Source: Planctomycetes bacterium UBA4800
GTDB lineage: Bacteria; Planctomycetota; UBA8108; UBA8890; UBA8898
NCBI GenBank assembly: GCA_002402755.1
Contig: DHGK01000015.1
Coordinates: 1 to 25,111, forward strand
Length of the DNA stretch: 25,111 nt
Direction of reading: 5' to 3'
The notes beneath the pieces are model-generated. The model was not told where the DNA came from and did not search any database. It worked only from the letters and a program-made list of their open reading frames with translations. Positions 7,719-13,813 of this stretch are shown here, piece after piece. The number at the start of each line of letters is the position of its first letter. The stretch's first letter is position 1. The translations under genes and the position numbers were made by a program.

Positions 7719-8663
7719 TCACAGAAGCGCGCGGACCTCGTCCAGCTTGCCCGCGCTGCCGAGCACGGCGTTCTTGTGGGCGATGTACTTGGCGTACTCG
7801 GCCTGGAACACCTTTCCCGGGGGCCGCAGGTCGAAGTTCTCGGGGTTGTCCCTGAAGTGCTCGCGATGGACGCGGCACCACACCAGGCGGCCGTCGGTGT
7901 CGATGTTGACCTTGGTCACGCCCATCGCGCCGGCCCTGGTGATCTGGGCCTCGTCGACGCCCTTGGCGCCCTTGAGCTTGCCGCCGGCCGCGTTGATGCG
8001 GGCGACCTCGTCCGCCGGCACGCTGCTCGAGCCGTGCATGACGAGCGGAAAGCCGGGCAGCAGGCGGGCGATCTCCTCGATGACCTCGAAGTGGATGCCC
8101 TGGCTGCCGCTGAACTTGTACGCGCCGTGGCTCGTGCCGATCGCGCACGCGAGGCTGTCGCAGCCCGTGCGCTCGACGAATTCCTCGGCTTCCTTCGGGT
8201 TCGTGAGGCACGCGTCGGCCTCGCTCACCGAGACGTGCTCTTCGACGCCGCCGAGCTGCCCCAGCTCCGCCTCGACCACGACGCCCTTGGCATGCGCCGC
8301 GGCGACGACGCGCGCGGTGATCTCGACGTTCTTCTCGAAGGGCTCGTGGCTCGCGTCGATCATGACCGAGCTGTAGAACCCGCTCTGGATGCAGTCCATG
8401 CACGCGGCTTCATCGCCGTGGTCGAGGTGCACCGCGTAGACCGCGTCCGGGAAGATCTTGTCCGCGGCGCGGATCATGGCCTCCAGCAGCCGCTTGTCGG
8501 TGTACGACCGCGCGCCCTTCGAGATCTGGATGATGAACGGCGCCTTGCTCTCCAGGTTGCCGCGGAAGAGGCCCATGATCTGCTCCGCGTTGTTGATGTT
8601 GTAGGCGCCGACCGCGTAGCGCTTGTACGCGTGCTTGAAGAGGATCTTCGTCGATACGATCAT
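7719..8663 (-). CDS. fba: Class II fructose-bisphosphate aldolase
   Basis: Zinc-dependent aldolase that cleaves fructose 1,6-bisphosphate to two triose phosphates, or forms it in gluconeogenesis. The metal and catalytic sites are visible: Asp81 and His82 in HLDHG, glutamates in EAELGQLGG (131-139), His179 in GTSHGAYK, His210 in VMHGSSS, and the phosphate-binding NIDTDGR at 253-259. At 314 residues it matches the compact class II form. The reading frame stays open 30 codons upstream, but the ATG at 8663 is preferred because AGGAAG lies 9 nt before it and the protein family starts there. It converges on the squalene/phytoene synthase, with only 54 nt between and no clear terminator. Confidence 0.95.
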   Translation of the reverse strand: MIVSTKILFKHAYKRYAVGAYNINNAEQIMGLFRGNLESKAPFIIQISKGARSYTDKRLLEAMIRAADKIFPDAVYAVHLDHGDEAACMDCIQSGFYSSVMIDASHEPFEKNVEITARVVAAAHAKGVVVEAELGQLGGVEEHVSVSEADACLTNPKEAEEFVERTGCDSLACAIGTSHGAYKFSGSQGIHFEVIEEIARLLPGFPLVMHGSSSVPADEVARINAAGGKLKGAKGVDEAQITRAGAMGVTKVNIDTDGRLVWCRVHREHFRDNPENFDLRPPGKVFQAEYAKYIAHKNAVLGSAGKLDEVRALL

Positions 8664-8762
8664 TGCGGGACTTCCTTTCTGCGTGCGCGCGGCGGACGGC
8701 GCCCCCCGGGGCCCGCCGTACCGCCCGCCGCCCGCCGGCCGCGATGGGTACAAGGTCCCAAG

Positions 8763-8790
8763 GATATACCAGGCCGGGGGGCCGTGTCAA
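8763..8790 (-). promoter_or_regulatory. Sigma-70 promoter of fba
   Basis: On the minus strand TTGACA (8785-8790) is followed after 16 bp by TATATC (8763-8768), with TGG giving an extended -10. This is the same TTGACA-N16-extended-10 layout as the tig promoter. The leader to the ATG at 8663 would be about 90 nt and very GC-rich. Confidence 0.75.
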
Positions 8791-8813
8791 CGTGCGCGCG
8801 CGGCGCGGCCCAG

Positions 8814-8842
8814 TTGCTCTCGGCCCTCGGGCGCGGTATCCT
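8814..8842 (+). promoter_or_regulatory. purM promoter, predicted leaderless
   Basis: TTGCTC (8814-8819) is followed after 17 bp by TATCCT (8837-8842), which ends 8 nt before the purM ATG at 8851. Matches are 3/6 and 4/6, so this is a moderate candidate. The 8-nt distance equals that at pyrE, and no Shine-Dalgarno is present, which supports a leaderless start. Confidence 0.45.
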
Positions 8843-8850
8843 CGGGCCGT

Positions 8851-10038
8851 ATGGACTCCCAGGGACGTTATGCCCGGCGAGGCGTGTCCTCCGCCAAGGA
8901 GGACGTCCACCGCGCGGTGGCCGCCCTCGACAAGGGCCTCTTCCCGGCCGCGTTCTGCCGGATTCTCCCGGATGTGCTCGGGGGCGATGACCGCGACGCC
9001 CTCGTGCTCCACGCCGACGGCGCCGGCACCAAGAGCATCGTCGCCTACCTCCTGTGGCGCGAGACCGGCGATCCCTCGCATTTCGCGGGCATCGCGCAGG
9101 ACGCCGCCGTCATGAACATCGACGACATGCTGTGCGTCGGCGCGACCGGGCCCTTCGTGCTCTCGAGCACGATCGGCCGCAACAAGAGCCTCGTCGGCGG
9201 CGAGGCCATCGCCGCCGTGATCAACGGCTTCCACGCCTTCGCGGCGCGCCTGGGAGCGCTCGGTACTGAGCTCGTGATCGGCGGCGGGGAGACGGCCGAT
9301 GTGGGGGATCTCATCCGCACGATCGCCGTCGACGCGACCTGCGCCGCGCGCCTGCGGCGCGCCGAGGTCATCGACAACGGCGCCATCGGCCCGGGCGACC
9401 TGATCGTGGCCCTGTCGAGCACGGGCGCCGCGGCCTACGAGGACAAGGAGAACTCGGGGATCGGCTCGAACGGCCTCACCTCGGCGCGCCACGATCTCCT
9501 CGGCCGCGCCTACGCCGCGCGCTATCCGGAGACCTGGGCGCCGAGCACGCCCGAGAGCCTCGTCTACTCCGGATCGTTCAGCTTGAGCGACGCGTTGCCC
9601 GGCAGCTCCCTCACGATCGGGGAGGCTCTCGCCTCCCCCACCCGCACCTACGCGCCGATCATCCGTGAGGTCCTGGCGCGCGGCAGGCGCCTCATCCGCG
9701 GCATGGTCCACGTGACCGGCGGCGGCCAGACCAAGTGCCTGCGCTTCGGCGGCGAGGTCCGCTACGTCAAGGACAACCCCTTCCCCGTGCCGCCGCTCTT
9801 CCGCCTGATCCGGGAGAGGTCGGGCAGCTCGTGGCGCGAGATGCACGAGGTCTTCAACATGGGGCACCGCATGGAGCTCTTCACCTGCGAGGAGGGCGCG
9901 GCGCTCATCGAGGACGCCGCCGCGCGCTTCGGCGTGGAGGCGCGGCGCATCGGGCGCGTCGAGCGCGCCGCGGGCCGGAGGGAACTCGTCATCGCCGGCC
10001 CGGACGGCACGCTCGCCTGGGAGCGCGGCCTGCAATGA
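8851..10038 (+). CDS. purM: Phosphoribosylformylglycinamidine cyclo-ligase, long form
   Basis: AIR synthetase: closes the imidazole ring of formylglycinamidine ribonucleotide using ATP, the fifth step of purine synthesis. Motifs are HADGAGTKS (54-62), MNIDDMLCVGA (88-98), GGGETADVGD (144-153), GSNGLTSARHD and FNMGHRMELF. At 395 residues it is about 50 longer than E. coli PurM, and it resembles the long PurM known from Bacteroidota, which begins with R-Y-x-x-R-G-V-S-x-x-K-E-D-V-H. The open frame extends 76 codons further upstream, but the ATG at 8851 is where similarity begins and has a -10-like box 8 nt upstream. Its stop overlaps the ATG of the HEAT-repeat lipoprotein (ATGA). No other purine gene is nearby. 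Confidence 0.93.
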   Translation: MDSQGRYARRGVSSAKEDVHRAVAALDKGLFPAAFCRILPDVLGGDDRDALVLHADGAGTKSIVAYLLWRETGDPSHFAGIAQDAAVMNIDDMLCVGATGPFVLSSTIGRNKSLVGGEAIAAVINGFHAFAARLGALGTELVIGGGETADVGDLIRTIAVDATCAARLRRAEVIDNGAIGPGDLIVALSSTGAAAYEDKENSGIGSNGLTSARHDLLGRAYAARYPETWAPSTPESLVYSGSFSLSDALPGSSLTIGEALASPTRTYAPIIREVLARGRRLIRGMVHVTGGGQTKCLRFGGEVRYVKDNPFPVPPLFRLIRERSGSSWREMHEVFNMGHRMELFTCEEGAALIEDAAARFGVEARRIGRVERAAGRRELVIAGPDGTLAWERGLQ

Positions 10039-10643
10039 ACCGGCGGGGCCTTGCGGCGCACGCGCGCGCGGCGTGCGTGCTCGCGTTCGCGGCCGGGTGC
10101 GGCACTTCCGAGGATACCATGCGCGATCTGCGCAGCCCGAACGCGCTCCAGCAACTCCGGGCGATCAACGAGATCATCAGGAACGGCGACGCGGGCAGCG
10201 ACGCGGTGGCCCTGCTCGCCCTGCGCCTCGAGTCGCCGGTGCCGCAGGTGAGCGTCCGCGCCGCGCACGCGCTCGGCACGATCGGGGAACGCGGCGTGCC
10301 GGCGCTGGCGCGCGGCCTGAAGAGCCCGGAGTCCGAAACCAGATGGAAGGCCGCCTGCGGGCTCACCGTCGCGGGATCGGCCGCCCGGGAGGCCTCCCCC
10401 GCGCTCATCAACGCCCTCCTGGACGCGAACGCGCTGGTCAGGCAGCAGGCCGCGGTCGCGCTCGGCCGCATGGGCGCGCGCGACGCGATAGCCGCGCTCA
10501 AGGCCCGCCAGCGCGAGGAGGGCGACCCCATGGCCCGGGAGGCCATTGCCGGCGCGCTCCACATGCTGGGCGATGCGGCGCCGGCCGCGACCGGGACCGT
10601 GCGCACGATCGAGGGCCGCGGAGGGACCGAGACCCCGCCGTGA
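10035..10643 (+). CDS. HEAT-repeat lipoprotein
   Basis: Probable secreted lipoprotein of 202 residues, role unknown. The N-terminus has Arg3/Arg4, a short hydrophobic core and an AAGC lipobox, with Cys22 as the likely lipidation site. The mature part consists of three to four HEAT-like repeats (about 40-180). They show the A-A-x-A-L-G-x-[IM]-G-x-x pattern, for example VRAAHALGTIGERGVPAL, VRQQAAVALGRMGARDAI and MAREAIAGALHMLGDAAP. Such repeats are protein-binding scaffolds. The ATG overlaps the purM stop codon, so translation should be coupled to purM, although no metabolic link is evident. The gene ends in a plausible terminator at 10649-10680. Confidence 0.85.
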   Translation: MNRRGLAAHARAACVLAFAAGCGTSEDTMRDLRSPNALQQLRAINEIIRNGDAGSDAVALLALRLESPVPQVSVRAAHALGTIGERGVPALARGLKSPESETRWKAACGLTVAGSAAREASPALINALLDANALVRQQAAVALGRMGARDAIAALKARQREEGDPMAREAIAGALHMLGDAAPAATGTVRTIEGRGGTETPP

Positions 10644-10648
10644 GGCCG

Positions 10649-10680
10649 CGGGCCCCGGCCGGCCCGGCCGTTTCTTTCTT
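10649..10680 (+). terminator. Probable intrinsic terminator of purM-HEAT operon
   Basis: CGGGCC (10649-10654) pairs with GGCCCG (10661-10666) around a 6-nt loop; other registers of the GGCC-rich tract also pair. It is followed after four bases by the T-rich TTTCTTTCTT (10671-10680). The T-run is interrupted and 4 nt away from this stem, so efficiency is uncertain. Confidence 0.55.
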
Positions 10681-10707
10681 GTGAGAAGGGGCCTCCGCCG
10701 CTATAAT
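10679..10707 (+). promoter_or_regulatory. Strong sigma-70 promoter of the pseudopilin
   Basis: TTGTGA (10679-10684), a 17-bp spacer, then a perfect TATAAT (10702-10707). The predicted transcription start near 10714 leaves a leader of about 46 nt before the ATG at 10760. Confidence 0.85.
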
Positions 10708-10743
10708 CGCCGGTGGATAAGTCCGTGCGTGGGACGCCGCCCG

Positions 10744-10754
10744 AAAGGAGGTGA
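10744..10754 (+). promoter_or_regulatory. Full-length Shine-Dalgarno of the pseudopilin
   Basis: AAAGGAGGTGA is an essentially complete complement of the 16S rRNA 3' end. GGAGG is 8 nt before the ATG at 10760. This decides the start: the in-frame GTG at 10751 lies inside the Shine-Dalgarno itself and cannot be used with it. Confidence 0.9.
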
Positions 10755-10759
10755 GAACC

Positions 10760-11377
10760 ATGCGGCAAGACAAGATCTACGGATTCACGCTGGTCGAGCT
10801 TCTCGTAGTCATTCTCATTATCAGCGTACTGGCTTCGTTTCTCGTACCGGCGGTATTCAAGGCCAAGGACAAGCTGTACCGGACCCAGTGCATGAACCGC
10901 TTGCGGTCGATCGGCCAGATGGCCATGCTCTACGCCGACGACAACAAGCAGTGGTTCCCCGTGGCGGCCACGGACGAGCCGCGGGCGCACGAATCGCTCC
11001 AGCTCATCGTCAACACGATGAAGGACGCGCGCGATCCCGACATGTACATCTGCCCGGCATCCAACGACGCGCCCGTCGAGGGCTGGAACGAGGACAGCGA
11101 GGAGCCCTTCATCCTCGATGAGGACAGCGTGAGCTACGCGTGGCGCAACAAGAAACTGCGCTCAAGCGGCGGCGCGGGCAGCAAGACCTGCCTCGGCGCC
11201 GACAACAGCATCGCCATCTCGGACGAGATCAACGAGAACCACCAGGACGGCATCAACATGCTCTACATCGACGGCGCGGTCAAATTCCTCACGATCTCGG
11301 CCGATCTCAAGGACATGAAGGGCTTCGAGAACCAGGATCTGGACGAGTTCCTCGCGCACAAGCAACTCGGCAAGTAA
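10760..11377 (+). CDS. Type II secretion/type IV pilus-like pseudopilin (DUF1559-like)
   Basis: The N-terminus is a class III prepilin signal: after the short charged leader MRQDKIYG, prepilin peptidase would cut Gly8|Phe9, leaving FTLVE with Glu13 at mature position 5 and a hydrophobic helix to about residue 35. The globular part has QCMNRLRSIGQMAMLYADDNKQWFP and ends with a NMLYIDGAVKFL strand, the pattern of the large pseudopilin families expanded in Planctomycetota, Lentisphaerae and relatives. Length is 205 residues. It stands alone between its own promoter and terminator, with no secretion genes nearby, and every expression signal is strong, so an abundant product is inferred. Whether it forms pili, serves type II secretion or is a surface protein cannot be told. 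Confidence 0.92.
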   Translation: MRQDKIYGFTLVELLVVILIISVLASFLVPAVFKAKDKLYRTQCMNRLRSIGQMAMLYADDNKQWFPVAATDEPRAHESLQLIVNTMKDARDPDMYICPASNDAPVEGWNEDSEEPFILDEDSVSYAWRNKKLRSSGGAGSKTCLGADNSIAISDEINENHQDGINMLYIDGAVKFLTISADLKDMKGFENQDLDEFLAHKQLGK

Positions 11378-11415
11378 GGAACGTACGACACGGACGGCGC
11401 ACGGCGGACTTTCCA

Positions 11416-11444
11416 CGCGGGCGATTCGATCGCCCGCGTTTTTT
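11416..11444 (+). terminator. Intrinsic terminator of the pseudopilin gene
   Basis: A perfect 10-bp stem, CGCGGGCGAT (11416-11425) and ATCGCCCGCG (11429-11438), with a TCG loop, directly followed by six Ts (11439-11444). It lies 38 nt after the stop codon. Confidence 0.95.
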
Positions 11445-11449
11445 CATGC

Positions 11450-11468
11450 CCGGCGCTCTCCGCGCCGG
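11450..11468 (-). terminator. Hairpin at the end of the chaperone operon
   Basis: A 7-bp GC stem, CCGGCGC (11450-11456) and GCGCCGG (11462-11468), with a 5-nt loop, starts 8 nt beyond the yacG stop. On the minus strand no T-run follows, so it may act as a 3' stabiliser or a weak terminator. Confidence 0.4.
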
Positions 11469-11475
11469 ACGGCCG

Positions 11476-11664
11476 TCATTCCGGTTCCCCCTCGGCCGCG
11501 GCGGGCGCGCCCTCCGAATCCGGCAGATCCTCGCTGATCGCATGCCGGCCGGAGAGCCAGTCCCCCAGATCGACCAGGCCGCAGCGCGGGCTGCAGAACG
11601 GATAGGACGGCGGCCGCGGATCCTCGGGCACATCCTTGCCGCACACCGGGCAGGGGCGCGGCAC
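11476..11664 (-). CDS. yacG: YacG-like zinc-ribbon protein (DNA gyrase inhibitor family)
   Basis: Small zinc-binding protein of 62 residues. In E. coli the family binds GyrB and inhibits gyrase. The zinc ligands are Cys5, Cys8, Cys24 and Cys28, in CPVCGKDV and PFCSPRC, followed by the diagnostic VDLGDWLSGRHAI (31-43). The acidic C-terminal tail (SEGAPAAAEGEPE) is extra. The start is taken as GTG at 11664, directly before PRPCPVC and 2 nt after the fmdB stop, with a GAGGAC stretch upstream. There is no ATG in a suitable place. It is the last gene of the chaperone operon. Confidence 0.88.
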   Translation of the reverse strand: MPRPCPVCGKDVPEDPRPPSYPFCSPRCGLVDLGDWLSGRHAISEDLPDSEGAPAAAEGEPE

Positions 11665-11666
11665 CG

Positions 11667-12008
11667 TCAGTCCTCGGCAGTGCCGGTCTTTGTGCCGCCG
11701 GCGGTCTTCCCGCCGGCCGCCGCCGCGGCGGGCGCGGCCGCGTCCTTCTTCGGCTCGGACGCTGCGGACGGCGCCGGCGTCGATTCGGGCGCGCGCTCCG
11801 CTGCCTTGCCGTTGGCGCCCTTGCGCTTGTAGTCGGTCTCGTAGAAACCCGAGCCGCGGAAGATGATCCCGGCGCCCACGCCGATCCGCCTCGTGAAGCT
11901 CCGCGGCGCCTTGCACGCGGGGCAGCGCTTGGGGGCGCTCGCGCTCATGGGCTCGAAACGCTCCTCCTCGTGCCCGCATTTCTTGCACTCGTAATCGTAC
12001 GTCGGCAT
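11667..12008 (-). CDS. FmdB-family zinc-ribbon protein
   Basis: Putative regulatory protein of the FmdB (CxxC_CxxC_SSSS) family, 113 residues. The N-terminal zinc ribbon MPTYDYECKKCGHEEE has Cys8 and Cys11, paired with Cys29 and Cys32 in KRCPACKAP. The characteristic IIFRGSGFYETDYKRK follows at 48-63. The rest is a low-complexity Ala/Pro/Lys tail. The ATG at 12008 is 2 nt after the grpE stop, with AAGGAG overlapping that stop. The biochemical role of the family is not established. Its place directly after grpE suggests a role in protein quality control or stress, which is inference. Confidence 0.9.
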   Translation of the reverse strand: MPTYDYECKKCGHEEERFEPMSASAPKRCPACKAPRSFTRRIGVGAGIIFRGSGFYETDYKRKGANGKAAERAPESTPAPSAASEPKKDAAAPAAAAAGGKTAGGTKTGTAED

Positions 12009-12010
12009 GC

Positions 12011-12631
12011 TCACTCCTTCCCGGCGCCTTCCGCGGGTTCCGCGTCCGCCGCATCGCCGGCCGCCGGAGGCTTCGCCGGTTCCTTGGCGACCACGACCTG
12101 CGAGGCCCGCAGCACATCGCCCCGCATCGTGTACCCCCGCCGCATGTCCTCGACCACCGCGCCGGCCGGCGCATCGCCGGTCTCCTGGAAGCGGACGGCC
12201 TCGTGGAACGCGGGGTCGAACTGCGCGCCGGCGGCCTCGATCTCCTCGATCTTCCATGCGCCGAAGACGCTTCTCGCCTTGTCGCGCAGCAGCCGCACCG
12301 CCGTGCACACATCGTCCGGCGACAGCGCGCCGGAGAGCGCCGCGTCGAGCCGCTCCATGTCATCGACGACCGGCAGGAGATCCTTCACGAACTGCCTGAG
12401 CTTGGCTTCCTCCGCGAGCTGGCGGTCGCGCTTGACGCGCTTCTGGAAGTTGTCGAGATCCGCCACCGCGCGCTGCAGCCGCTCGAACAGCTTGTCGCGC
12501 TCCTCCGCGCGCCGCCTGAGCTGCGCCAGCTCCTCGGGCGGCAACGCCCCCGCCGCCGCGGCGGCGCCGGCCGGCGCCGTCTCCTTGGCCGCCTCGGCCG
12601 CGGCCTCGTCCTTCGTGGGTTCCTCGCTCAT
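12011..12631 (-). CDS. grpE: GrpE nucleotide exchange factor
   Basis: Releases ADP from DnaK. The 206 residues comprise an Ala/Glu-rich N-terminal tail (1-30), a long coiled coil (about 32-80) with ADLDNFQKRVKRD, the LLPVVDDMERLDAAL helix, and the C-terminal beta domain with GAVVEDMRRGYTMRGDVLR and the ASQVVVAK strand. A further Ala/Pro/Glu tail ends the protein. The ATG overlaps the dnaJ stop (ATGA), implying coupled translation. The order dnaJ-grpE without dnaK is unusual, and dnaK must be elsewhere in the genome. Confidence 0.96.
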   Translation of the reverse strand: MSEEPTKDEAAAEAAKETAPAGAAAAAGALPPEELAQLRRRAEERDKLFERLQRAVADLDNFQKRVKRDRQLAEEAKLRQFVKDLLPVVDDMERLDAALSGALSPDDVCTAVRLLRDKARSVFGAWKIEEIEAAGAQFDPAFHEAVRFQETGDAPAGAVVEDMRRGYTMRGDVLRASQVVVAKEPAKPPAAGDAADAEPAEGAGKE

Positions 12632-13776
12632 GGCTCGTATCCGAAGCATTCCTTCAGTTTGCCGAGGAACGACTTCAGCCTCGGCATGCCGTTCCGGTTC
12701 TTCTGCTCGAGCAGCGCCAGCTCCTGGAAGAGCTTGCGCTGCTCGCCGCTCAGGCTCTGCGGCGTCTCGATCATGACCTTCAGCAACTGATCGCCCCGGC
12801 CGCGGCCGTGGAGATGCGGGAATCCCTGGCCGCGCAGGCGGAGCACCTCGCCGGACTGCGTGCCGGCGGGCACCGAGACCTCGGCCCGGCCGTCGAGCGT
12901 CGGCACGCCGATCTTGGCGCCCAGCGCCGCCTGGCTGAACGTGATCGGAATCTCGCAGATCACGTCGTCCTCGTAGCGCTCGAACACCGCGTGGGGCTTG
13001 AGCCTGATGACCGCGAAGAGGTCGCCGTCGCTCCCGCCGCGCACGCCGGCGTTGCCGAAGCCCTGCTTGACGATCTTCATGCCGTCCCTGATGCCGGGCG
13101 GGATCTGGAACTCGCAGTCGGTCTTCTCGGTCGCCGTGCCGCGGCCGCCGCAGCGCTCGCAGGGCCGCGCCACGCGGATCCCCTCGCCCCGGCAGTGCGG
13201 GCACGTCGTCGTCATGCTGAAGAAGCCCTGCATGGCCTGGACGCGCCCCATCCCGCGGCACGTCGGACACGTCTCGACGCGGCCCTGGTGGGCGCCGGTG
13301 CCGTTGCAGGCGCCGCAGGCCGTCTCGCGCTTCAGGCCCCGGATCTCCTTGACGACGCCGCGCGCCGCCTCCTCGAACCCGATGCCGATCTCGATGCGCA
13401 GGTCCGCCCCGTCGCGGCCCCCCGCCGGGCGGCGCGACGCCCGCCCGCCCATGCCGAAGAACTCCTCGAAGATCGAGCCGCCGCCGCCGCCGAATATGTC
13501 GCCGAAGGCCGAGAAGATGTCCTCGACGTTGTGGAAGCGCGGCCCGCCCATGCCGTGCACGCCCTCGGCGCCGAACTGGTCGTACCGGCGGCGCTTCTCG
13601 GGGTTGCTCAGCACCTCGTAGGCCTCGGCCAGATCCTTGAACTTCTGCTCCGCCGTCTTGTCGCCCGGGTTCTTGTCGGGGTGGTACTTGAGCGCGAGCG
13701 CGCGGTACGCCTTCTTGATTTCCGCCTCGCTCGCCGTGCGCGACACGCCGAGGATCTCGTAGAAATCCTTCGCCAT
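12628..13776 (-). CDS. dnaJ: DnaJ, Hsp40 co-chaperone
   Basis: Delivers substrates to DnaK and stimulates its ATPase. The J domain (1-70) has HPD at 32-34. The Gly/Phe-rich linker spans about 74-112. The zinc domain has four CxxCxGxG repeats with Cys154/157, 170/173, 192/195 and 206/209. Two C-terminal beta domains follow (about 215-340). Length is 382 residues, normal for full type I DnaJ. The ATG at 13776 starts MAKDFYEILG; the nine extra in-frame codons upstream are not conserved. Shine-Dalgarno is weak. It lies 37 nt after groEL1, within the groEL2-groEL1-dnaJ-grpE-fmdB-yacG unit. Confidence 0.97.
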   Translation of the reverse strand: MAKDFYEILGVSRTASEAEIKKAYRALALKYHPDKNPGDKTAEQKFKDLAEAYEVLSNPEKRRRYDQFGAEGVHGMGGPRFHNVEDIFSAFGDIFGGGGGSIFEEFFGMGGRASRRPAGGRDGADLRIEIGIGFEEAARGVVKEIRGLKRETACGACNGTGAHQGRVETCPTCRGMGRVQAMQGFFSMTTTCPHCRGEGIRVARPCERCGGRGTATEKTDCEFQIPPGIRDGMKIVKQGFGNAGVRGGSDGDLFAVIRLKPHAVFERYEDDVICEIPITFSQAALGAKIGVPTLDGRAEVSVPAGTQSGEVLRLRGQGFPHLHGRGRGDQLLKVMIETPQSLSGEQRKLFQELALLEQKNRNGMPRLKSFLGKLKECFGYEP

Positions 13777-13813
13777 GGTGGTACCCGCCGCTCCCGCGCG
13801 CATCGCGGCGCCG

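Noticed and set aside
8623..8850. In-frame upstream extension of purM
   Set aside because: The extra 76 codons overlap the fba start and promoters and show no similarity to PurM; the family N-terminus begins at 8851.
10751..10759. GTG start for the pseudopilin at 10751
   Set aside because: The GTG is part of the Shine-Dalgarno itself; the ATG at 10760 has ideal spacing.
11439..11475. Pseudopilin terminator acting also for the chaperone operon on the minus strand
   Set aside because: On the minus strand the stem is preceded by the A-run and followed by no T-run, so it is one-directional; only a T-less hairpin at 11450-11468 is available.
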